This document shows positions 10,643 through 20,614 of a stretch of 25,884 nt of DNA, piece by piece. The notes under the pieces are model-generated. The model worked only from the letters and a program-made list of their open reading frames with translations, ran no database searches and was not told where the DNA came from. Source of the DNA: Mesotaenium endlicherianum (Eukaryota; Streptophyta; Zygnematophyceae; Zygnematales; Mesotaeniaceae). Position 1 is the first letter of the stretch. The number at the start of each line of letters is the position of its first letter. Location of the stretch: positions 327,793-353,676 of the forward strand of contig WELA01002449.1 in NCBI GenBank assembly GCA_009602735.1. The letters run 5' to 3'. The position numbers were made by a program, and so were the translations under genes.

Positions 10643-11014
10643 TCACATGGCAGCTTGCCATATTGGGCTATGAATGGAGGACCTTGCCAGGCCCATTTGG
10701 GCCCCCATTTTTTCCCAAGGTGTTTCTGCACTGTTTACAAGTGCTATAGTCAAGCAAATTATCTGCATTTCCCCTATCAATTGCTCTACAATGATTTCTG
10801 CTACGGTTACTTTGCTTGTTTGCACCCCCAGCTGTGACTCGATTGACAAGTTGTTTTCAGAAATACTCCAAGCACAATGGGGGCCAATCACATGCCAAGA
10901 ATCCTTATGATCCTCCTTTCCTAATGTTCTAGAATATGCAAGTTGCTGCCGTATTTTGTAAAACACATTGTCAAAAAGTAGGCGAAAACTAGATGAGGTA
11001 AGCCGAGCATTCAA
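10643..11014 (-). other. 123-codon open frame, unidentified
   Basis: This is the longest complex (non-repeat) open frame between the retroelement and TOP2; it reads from MNARLTSSSFRLLF to a stop at 10643. It has no low-complexity tract and no motif that I recognise. It lies in the same orientation as, and downstream of, the TOP2 stop codon, so it could equally be random sequence, a decayed transposon fragment, or part of the TOP2 3' flank. I do not assign it as a gene. Confidence 0.15.
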
Positions 11015-11434
11015 GGAAATACTTGTCCGCTATTACTAATTGAGCATCATCTGCCCAATTCGCCAACAGGCACCTCGGGAGTCCATAGTGGTGGCATGGT
11101 GATCGTACGAGGATAGAAGAACTTGGCACATGATGAAGCTTTTTTGCACAAGGGGAACATAAATTTGTGGTGTATAATAAACAGCTATGTACATGTATGT
11201 ATATATGCTTACTTTCGAAGTCTTTGTTGAGTACCTACTTGTTTTCTAAGGATAGGTTGAGCTTTTGTAAGTGACGGGTAGAATGAACAGTGCCTAGCTC
11301 TTTAAGCACATGCTCAACAATGGGCGCCCTCCCGGCGACTTGGCCGTTCGGCAGGCAGGCTACCTCTTATATCGACTATGAACTCATACAACTACTCTGC
11401 AAGTTATATCTGCAGGCGTGCAGCTACTATACAC
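11015..11434 (-). other. 3' flank / presumed 3' UTR of TOP2
   Basis: This sequence lies directly downstream of the TOP2 stop codon on the minus strand. It is markedly AT-richer than the last exon. I cannot point to a single convincing polyadenylation signal, so the transcript end is not placed. Confidence 0.35.
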
Positions 11435-14400
11435 CTAAAACTCTTCGTCAAAGTCCTCGTCGTCGTCCGCGTCAAAACCCCCGTCTTCATCCTCGCTGCT
11501 GCTGGCAATGTACTGCACTCTCTTGCGCGTCGCTCTGGCAGCCCTCTTCGGCAGCGCCTTTGCAGTCGCAGCCTCGTCCTCGCTGTCATCTGTCTCCTCC
11601 ATGCCCCTGCCCCCCTGAGCTCGAGCCCGAGATGCCACAGGAGCAGCAGAAGGAGCTAAAGCCGCAGCAGCAGCAGGAGCAGCAGCAGCAGCAGGAGCAG
11701 CAGCAGCCTTCCGCCCCTTAGCTGCCACAGCGGCCCCCTTCCTCCGGGGCCCTGCGGCGGCAAGAGGAGCAGGCTCGGGCGGCGAGAGGAAGGAGATGCC
11801 CGAGTCTGCAGCCGAGTCAAGGCTGAGGAGCCCTATCTCTCCCGCCAGGCTGGACGCAGCCGCCGTCTCCTGCGACTGCACAGGTGTTCCGACAGGTGAA
11901 CTCTGGTTGTTGTCAGATCGATTGTGTCAGATCCTGTGGATGTGTGCATCCCTGCCAGTACCGCACGGCGGATGGAGCCTGGCCCGGACTGCCTCGGCCG
12001 CCGCCGTGTCGTTATATCGAGAGACCCCAGCATCCTGCATGTGACCCTCTTGATAGACATCCACAGGCGACCAAGCTATGGCGCTTGCAGGTCGGTAAAA
12101 GTGCGCTACCGTGTCACTATATGGAGAGACCCTAGCATTCTGCATGTGTTACCTCCTGCAAGGCATCTTCAGACAGTCAGCCTACAGCACCTGCAGGCCA
12201 GTGAAGTGTGCACGCTGACGTGTTATTATCTTGAGAGACGCTAGCAGTGCCGCATGTGCACCTCTTGACAGACATCTATAGGGTCAAAATTGCAGCACCT
12301 GCACTGCTGTTAGAGTGATGATTGTCGCCAACTTCCAAACAACATGCAAAAAAGAATCAGTCCGCATGAGGGAATAGCCGGCAGCGCGGAAGGAAGCGTA
12401 CCTGCTTTCCCTTTCTTTGGCCCGCCTCAGCCGCCGCTGGCTTTGCAGCAGCAGCAGCGGGAGCTGGAGCTCTCTTGGAAGGGCCTGCGGCTGCGGCGCC
12501 AGCAGCCAAGGCTGGCTTCCTCCTGGGAGCCGCTGCCGCCTTCTTCCCCTTGGCAGCAGCTGCCACCACGGCTGCAAACTCCGCCTCCGAGTCGGACTCC
12601 GGCGGGTTCGTCGGCTCCGCCTCGCTGGCGTCGCCCTCGCTGTCGTCCAGCAGCACTGCCTTGCGCCTGCTTCCTCCTCCTCCTCCCCTCGATTTCGCTG
12701 CATCTGTCCAAGAAAGAAAAAGAGTTCTGAGCCTTGAACACGTAAAAGGGAAGTGCTTTCAAAAGCAGAATGTCCCTGCTTTGGCTGCAGTCGTTCCACG
12801 TAAGGAGAGGTGGCACAACCAGCCAGCCAGCCAGCCAGCCAGCCCCAGCCCAGCCAGCCCTCCTCTTCGGCACTGAGGACATAACATGCAAAATCCAACC
12901 TGAGGGTTGTCGGCGATGCTTTCAGGAACAATGTGATGATTGAGAACAAGGAGATAGGGTGCCTGCCAGATGGCACAATGGCATGAGGCTTCCAGAGGCG
13001 CCTCGCCAAAGCCCCAGCCACCCATAAGACACGCGCACGCGCACATGCACACACAATTTCATGCACCCATAGGTCCAGCAGCTCTGCTAGTGCGTGCATA
13101 CCTGCGGCAGGCGCAGGCTTGCGTGCAGGAACAGGAGCAGCAGGAGCAGGGGCGCTCTCCTCCTCCTCCTCCTCCTCCACCTCCATGTCAATGTCCTCCA
13201 GGCCACTTGCTCCCAGCTGGGTGACCCCGCTGTCCATCCTCTGGCTTCCCCCCGAGCTCCCCTCCCGAGCGCCCGCGAAGCTGTCGTTACCGTCGTCGTC
13301 AGAGGACGCCAGGTCCTGGTACGCCCGCGTTGCGGCCACTGCTGCCGCCCGCCTCGGGGCTGCCCTCGGGGCTTTGGCTGCTGCAGGAAGACAGACAAGC
13401 CCGATTCCCAAAGAGCGAGTGTCAGTGTGAATCGAGTCTTTCACTTGTTGTCTATGTGCAGTGGCTCGTGGAGACTGAGGCAGAGAGACAGAGGTGACCC
13501 TCCAAGGGAGTGCACACAGCATGAGTGTAAATGGGTATGCATGCGTGCAGTCGTTCAAAAATATATGGGTGTGTGGGCACAGATGCTCACAGATGCAGGA
13601 GTGGCACGTGGGCTGCCATGTAAGAGACCACACATGGAACTAGTCACAGATGATAAACACCCAGGCACACTTGCACACTTGCACACTTTTGCGCATAAAT
13701 CCATGTACACACTGGCTTCTCCATAAGAAGGGGAGGCCCACTTCATGATGCACAGCGCCAGTGTGAAGGCAGCAGCACCAACAGCCACAGTGGGCAAGAA
13801 GCAGACATGGGGGCAGCCTCTCCCAGGGGGGGCGTAGCATCCACTCACCAGCAGCAGCAGCTGCTGCCTGTGCCTGCTCAGAAGCACGGGCCGCCAGGCG
13901 CTCCTTCAGAGTCATGCCTCCTGTGTCGTCGTCATCCGAATCGTCCAGAGACTGTTGTGTCCCCCCCCCCCCCCAACCACACACACCAGGAGGAAAAAGC
14001 AGAGAAACAGACAAGTAGTGAGTTTTCCTGGGTAGAATTTTATTACACCCACTCACCCACCCACACACACACGCACAAAAACGAGTGCACACTCACAGAC
14101 GCTGTCATGATTTTGCATCGCCGCCAGTCGTCACTGACAAACGGCAAGACAAGTAGGTGGCTGATCCAAGTGGCTCTTACACCCACCTGCTGCAAATGAG
14201 ACGGGCAGAGCCTTTGCAGCTAAAACCAGCCATACACCTACAACGACAGCTGGGCCCGAAAGCAGGCATGCAGCATAGCACAGAAAAAAAGAGAGGAAAG
14301 AGAGAGAGAGAGAGGGACAGACCCAAAGGAACAGGGACGACAGCAGAAGAGGAGGAGAAAGGCAGCCACAACGACAGCGGCGAAGAGAGACGGAAACAGA

Positions 14401-16030
14401 CGGTGAGGCCAGCCATCTCACCAGAGCTGCAGCTTTCTTCTTCACTGCAGCCGCTTTGGCTGGAGGAGCTGCAACAGCAGCAGCAGCAGGAGCAGCCGCG
14501 GCAGGAGCAGCCACTGCCGCTGCCTTTGGAGCGGGCGCGCTCGATCCTCCAGCTGGCCTGGAAGCGTTCGCAGCCGCTTTCGGGACCACCTTTGCGGCAG
14601 CAGGGGCTCTCCTGGCGGGCTCCTTCTCTGCTCTCATTGGCATCAGAGAGTTGAAAGGTGTGCGGCACAGTGAGAACAGGCCCTAAAACATAGTTCCCAG
14701 AAGCATGGGGGCACGACTGAGCCCCGTTCCTATGTTGTAAATCGTGATTGACCCCAAGCGGGCCACAAATAAGCTGCCACTTCGGGCCATGCTCTTGCTC
14801 ATGCTCGTGTCCTTGCTCCTGCTTTAATCATGGTATTTATTGTGCCCCTTTGGGATACATAGGAGACTAGCTTTTCTAGGCGAGCAATTCTCATGCCGAC
14901 AACATGCTAAGAAAACCAAACGTCTAATGCTAATATGCCTGAGAAGCGAATGACGAGCGACACATCCCAGTCGAGGTGTTTGCACTGCACTGTCTCCTTG
15001 CACATCTGGCGAAAAGACAATATGCAAACAAACGCACACACGCACACACGCACACACACACACACACGCACAAAATGCGGGCACACACACACACACACGC
15101 ACGCACGCTAGCACGCACGCATGCACAAAGACGCTCACGTGTGCGCGTATACAAACACGCAATTGCACACAAGCACACGCACGCACAAGCAGAGGGAGGA
15201 GGGTGCTCACTCTTGGGGGCCTCGAAGTCGCTGCCGGAGCCCTCCGAGTCGCTGTCCTCCACGCTCTGGAACCGCTTGGCCTTGCCCTTGGCGTTGCCAG
15301 CTGGCGCCCTCTTACTGGCCGGGCCGCCCATCGCCTTCTTGCGCTGGGCCGCCTCCCTCACGGCCTCCTTCTCGTCCTCGACATCCATGGCCTGCACAAC
15401 ACACAAGTTGCACACTGTTCCGTGACCTCGTTGCATTGCATTCACGTGTAGCAACCAAGACTGTACGAGCACGCACACGCACACGCACGTGCACACGCAC
15501 ATGCACACGCACACGCGCACACGCACATACAGGCACAGAAACATACACACACTTACACATATGCACACAAAAAACTCCCCCAAGAGCGCCGTCATTGCTC
15601 CCGGCCCCTGCCCTCCTTATCTTACAGTCGCACCATCAGAGCCTGCCCCACGCGATGTTCCTCCTCAAGCCCTCACCTCGAGCGCCGTGAGGAAGTTGGC
15701 GAGGTCGAGCTCCCACAGCTGGCGGGGGTCCGTCCTCTTCAGGGCCTCCAGTTGCTCCTCCTTGCCGTCACGCTCGCTGCACAGCTCCTGCACCTTCTCC
15801 AGCGTGAGGCTCCACAGGGGCATGCCCAGCAGATAGTCATAGCCCTTCTTGCTTGCGGCTCCCTCGGAGGCGCCGCTCTTGCCGCCGCCGGCACTTTTGG
15901 CCTCGGCCTCCGCCGTCTCGTTGTCGTTGTCGTTGTTGTCGTTGTCGTCGTCGGCTGCCTCTCCTCCGGTTCCATGGGAAGCACCCTTCTTTGCCTTCTT
16001 GCCGGAGGCCATGGGTGTGTACCCCAGGGC
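11435..16030 (-). CDS. TOP2: DNA topoisomerase II, 3' exons (end of core and C-terminal tail)
   Basis: Seven exons read in order on the minus strand: 16030-15677, 15391-15211, 14627-14422, 13951-13849, 13380-13102, 12703-12402 and 11875-11435 (TAG stop at 11437-11435). All junctions are GT-AG and phases agree, giving 1866 nt (621 residues plus stop). The first exon encodes GYTPMASGKK, an acidic insert, then YDYLLGMPLWSLTLEKVQEL and QLWELDLANF, the well conserved end of the eukaryotic topoisomerase II coiled-coil/C-gate region. The rest is a poorly conserved regulatory tail: Ala/Lys-rich linkers alternating with acidic serine clusters (EDSDSEGSGSDFE, SLDDSDDDD, SSDDDGNDS, LLDDSEGD, TDDSEDE, SSSEDEDGG), ending DDDEDFDEEF. 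Such clusters resemble CK2 sites, and basic patches such as KRAPAGNAKGKAKR may be nuclear localisation signals (inference). Exon 13380 starts at a CAGCAG tandem acceptor, so one alanine may be optional. The preceding part of the core is absent from the window. Confidence 0.9.
12002..12322 (-). repeat. 107-bp tandem repeat, three units, inside the last TOP2 intron
   Basis: Units at about 12002-12107, 12108-12216 and 12217-12322 share, on the plus strand, CGTGT(C/T).(C/T)TAT, then GAGAGAC.C(C/T)AGCA, then GCATGTG and CCTC(T/C)TG, and end with (C/G)C(G/A)C(T/C)TGCAGG-like sequence. They are diverged copies in direct orientation and fill most of the intron 11876-12401. Confidence 0.75.
12818..12865 (+). 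repeat. (CCAG)n microsatellite in TOP2 intron
   Basis: Repeated CCAG units, interrupted by CCCAGCC, lie in the intron between the exons 13380-13102 and 12703-12402. Confidence 0.85.
14284..14316 (+). repeat. (GA)n microsatellite in TOP2 intron
   Basis: An A/G-only stretch, with a pure GA run at its right end, in the intron 13952-14421. On the transcribed (minus) strand it is a pyrimidine tract. Confidence 0.7.
15030..15190 (+). repeat. (CA)n / (CACG)n repeat in TOP2 intron
   Basis: Long alternating pyrimidine-purine tract of CACA and CACGCA words, ending about 20 bp from the splice donor of exon 15391-15211. Open frames across it encode only Cys/Val or His/Thr runs and are artefacts. Confidence 0.9.
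15470..15567 (+). repeat. (CACACG)n repeat in TOP2 intron
   Basis: A second alternating CA/CG-rich tract in the intron on the other side of exon 15391-15211, so that short exon is bracketed by similar microsatellites. Confidence 0.85.
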
Positions 16031-17218
16031 CTGCAGGCGTGCATGAGGGTGCAAGAAAGAACGCACGAGCGTGAGAGAAAAATAGAGAGCCTCGCTTGAG
16101 TGAGCAACACAGGAGAAAAGAGAGAGGAAAAGGCCCAGAGGAGCTTTCAGGCGCTGCTTCATGGAGGCCTAGGAGACTCTCATTCACAGGCTCTGCTCTG
16201 CTCCTTCTGCCATCCAGGATGTGAAGTGCCAGCAAGAGATTGCCCTTCTTCTTGTTTCCCTTGACACGGAGGGGACATAGCGCAGGCCACGTCATGCCCC
16301 CAAATTGAAGGTGGCACAATGAGCCTCGAGGAGCAGCCCTTTTTTGGGGGCGCAAGCGCCTGTGGGGGGGTGGCATTAGAAACACTTTTGCAGTTGTGTT
16401 TCTTAATAAGGGGCGCTACCTAGTGATGTGCACTCATGCATGAGTCATGCCCGCGACGCGCATGGCCCTTTGCCCACGACATTCTCAGATGACGTAGATA
16501 TAACCTCTTCCCCATGAGGGCCTTTAAAAGGCCTGCTTCATCTGCAACAGCACGAGGGCAGGCTAGCAGTAGGCCTAGAGAGCAGTTGCAGCACATCCTC
16601 GCAGCGGCAAGATGCACTCAGTAATGCCTGGTTGCCTGCGGCCCGAGGCCTGAGCTGGCGTGGGCGTTATGAACCCGTGCGCTGAGAGGGTTTGAGGAGA
16701 GAGGGACGGTGAAGAGGGGAGGGAAAAGCAGGGAGGTTGAAGGTGGAGAGGGGGGGGGCGATTGCTAGGAAGTGGTTGACGACGGGCGCTCGGTGCAAGG
16801 AACGGAACAACTGCGATGTGACAGGTGGCAGCCTGCGGGTGGAAGATGAGGGAGGGGCAGACGGGGTACAAGGCGAGACGTAAATGGCGGCAGGAGGCGA
16901 CGCAAGGCGAGATGCGACTGGGGTGGGACAGCAGCACGGTGGGACACAACGACAGGTGGCGGCCGCAAGGCGAGAGGCGACAGGTGGGGCGCGCAAGGCA
17001 AGAGGCAACAGGTGGCAGGGAGATAACAGGCGGCGGCAAAGGAGGCGGCAGGCGGCAGGTGGCAGGTGCAAGAGGAGAGAGAGATGAGAGAGGCGGGGGG
17101 TGTTTTTGGAATTCAAAAGTAGAGGTAGGGTCTAGAGGGTCTAGGGCCTTCCAGTCAAGGATTGAAGTCTAAACAGGGAGAGCTCCGAGTTAGGAGAGGG
17201 GAGAGGGGAAGGGCGAAC
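16031..17218. other. Non-coding stretch with G-rich minisatellite
   Basis: No topoisomerase II exon can be found here in any frame, although the missing core should lie upstream of 16030 on the minus strand. The part at 16826-17073 is a degenerate minisatellite in which GGCAAGG/GGCGAGA and CAGGTGGC words recur. A short open frame at 16617-16420 has no recognisable domain. Confidence 0.5.
16826..17073 (+). repeat. Degenerate GGCGACAGGTGGC-type minisatellite
   Basis: Words such as CAAGGCGAGA, GGCGACAGGTGG, AGGCAACAGGTGGCAGG and GGCGGCAGGCGGCAGGTGGC recur at irregular 15-30 bp spacing. The tract is strongly G-rich on the plus strand. Confidence 0.6.
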
Positions 17219-18615
17219 CTCGGAGGGACCAGGTGATGTTGCGGGCCTCTGCGTAGGAGTTGAAGATGCCGTAGCGGCGCGAGTAGGGCTCCTTGATCCG
17301 CATGATGGGCTCCTTCTTCTTGCTGCTCTCCTTGCTGCTTGCCCACATTTCCCCGTTTCCCAGGGTTTAGGGTTTCAGGGTTTTAGGGCTAGGGCACGGG
17401 CCCTTTCTCTTGCCTCTCCCTTGCTGCTTGTCAAATTCCTAAACCCGAAGGCCTAAACCCTGACCCAGTGGGGTCTCGGCAGGCAGCGAGGGTGGCACCA
17501 AACGCGTAACCCTCCGCCCCCAACCGCAACCCCTTTCCCAGGGCCTCCAGGTGTCGAGCTCCCGGAGGTACAGGTGGGCAGATGGGCAGCAGGCCTCTGC
17601 GATGATGAAGGGCGAGTTTCTCTTACAGGGCTCCTAGGGCTTCCTTCCACAGTATTCTAAGATTTGAGGTATCTAGGGTCCGATGTCTACCTACAACAGC
17701 TCAGCGGGGAGCCACCAACAGATTGAGGAATCGCCAGGTGTCACGCTTGCCGGGGATGAACATTCACAGCATTGGTTGTAAAGGAACAGGCAGTGAGCCA
17801 TCAGACACAAGGTCGTACACTCTGTGACAAGGCTGCACGCTTCTTCAACTTTTACGTGGGGTGTGCACGTGACACTACAGCTCTGCGAGTGAGGGCTGGG
17901 GTTAGTATCTAGTATCGGCATTGGGCTACGCTTCAGAGGTGAAGGTTAGGGCAAGTTTTGGGTTTGCATGCAGAACTAGGGCTTCTCTTTGGCACTAGTA
18001 TAGAAATGGGATAGGTTAGGGCCAGTAGGGTTAGGGTTAAGTTTAAGGTTGGGATGAGGCATGGGATTAAGGTTAGGCTTAGGATTAGGTCCAAGGTCAG
18101 GGTTAGGCTCAGAATTAGGTTCAGATTTTAAGATGAGGGTGGGCATTAGGAATAAGGTCAGGGTTAGGGTTGAGGTTTGGGTTAAAGTTGAGGTTAAATT
18201 AGAGTTAGCATCAGGGCCACAGAGGGTGAGGGCCGCCTCTACCTGCTGAGGACCAGAAGGCGGCCGGGGGGGTACATAGCAACAATGGAGGACTGCTGCG
18301 CCTGCTCCTCCTCTCTGGGAGTGCGCTGAACTGCCTCGCTCAGCTTCTCCCGGGCCCTCTCCTTCTTCTGCTCCCCCGTCAGCCCCTCCTCCCCGCGCCC
18401 CAGGGCCTCCAGCTCTTCCCCCACCTTGACAGCTGGCAGCGTCTGCTGCGGGCCCCCCCCCAGCAGCAGCGCCGCCGCGGTGCTCTGCTTCCCCTTCCCC
18501 TCCCCCTTCCCCTGCCCCTCTTCCCCTCCCCTCCCGCTCTCAAACAATTCTGAAGGCCCCGCCCCCACACCCTTGCGCGCATCCTCAGCAGCCTCCCCAT
18601 TCTCGCCACCTGCCG
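17219..18615 (-). CDS. Candidate exons of an unidentified protein, partial
   Basis: Two minus-strand segments look coding. The first (18615-18243, open into the artificial C run) is Gly/Glu/Lys-rich, then KKERAREKLSEAVQRTPREE and SSIVAMYPPGRLLVLS, ending at a possible donor AGCAG|GTAGAG. The second (about 17334-17219) reads KEPIMRIKEPYSRRYGIFNS then YAEARNITWSL, ending at CGAG|GTTCGC; the phase fits if its acceptor is the CAG at 17337-17335. Neither matches topoisomerase II. The YPPGR word is reminiscent of the C-terminal part of class 3 (diacylglycerol-type) lipases, but no catalytic residue is seen and this is a weak impression only. It may be a fragment of another gene mis-scaffolded here, or a gene nested in a TOP2 intron. 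Confidence 0.35.
17361..17466. repeat. Telomere-like TTTAGGG words in opposed orientation
   Basis: At 17361-17396 the plus strand reads AGGGTTTAGGGTTTCAGGG then TTTTAGGGCTAGGG. At 17437-17466 it reads CCTAAACCC then CCTAAACCCTGACCC, the complementary orientation. The unit is close to plant/algal TTTAGGG telomere DNA. The tract is short and degenerate, so it is interstitial rather than a chromosome end. Confidence 0.6.
17467..17939. other. No gene seen between telomere-like tracts
   Basis: This lies in the presumed intron between the two candidate exons at 17219-17334 and 18243-18615. No motif or structured repeat was recognised. Confidence 0.35.
17940..18216 (+). repeat. Degenerate GGTTAGGG/GATTAGG-like tandem tract
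   Basis: GGTTAGGG, GGGTTAGGGTTAAG, GGATTAAGGTTAGG, AGGATTAGG, CAGGGTTAGG and GGTTGAGGTTTGGG words recur about every 6-12 bp over about 280 bp. It resembles diverged telomeric DNA or a telomere-derived minisatellite. Confidence 0.65.
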
Positions 18616-20587
<1,972 letters not shown>

Positions 20588-20614
20588 AGGGGGAGGGGGG
20601 GAGATGAGACGTAC

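Noticed and set aside
12284..13633. 449-codon minus-strand open frame
   Set aside because: It reads straight through an intron between TOP2 exons. The true exons are 13380-13102 and 12703-12402, and in the second of these the frame is a different one.
14930..15595. Cysteine/valine-rich 221-codon frame
   Set aside because: Mostly a translation of CA/CG microsatellites; only the embedded exon 15391-15211 is coding.
16420..16617. Possible missing TOP2 exon (minus-strand 65-codon frame)
   Set aside because: Its sequence does not match any part of the topoisomerase II core, and no suitable donor with phase 0 joins it to 16030.
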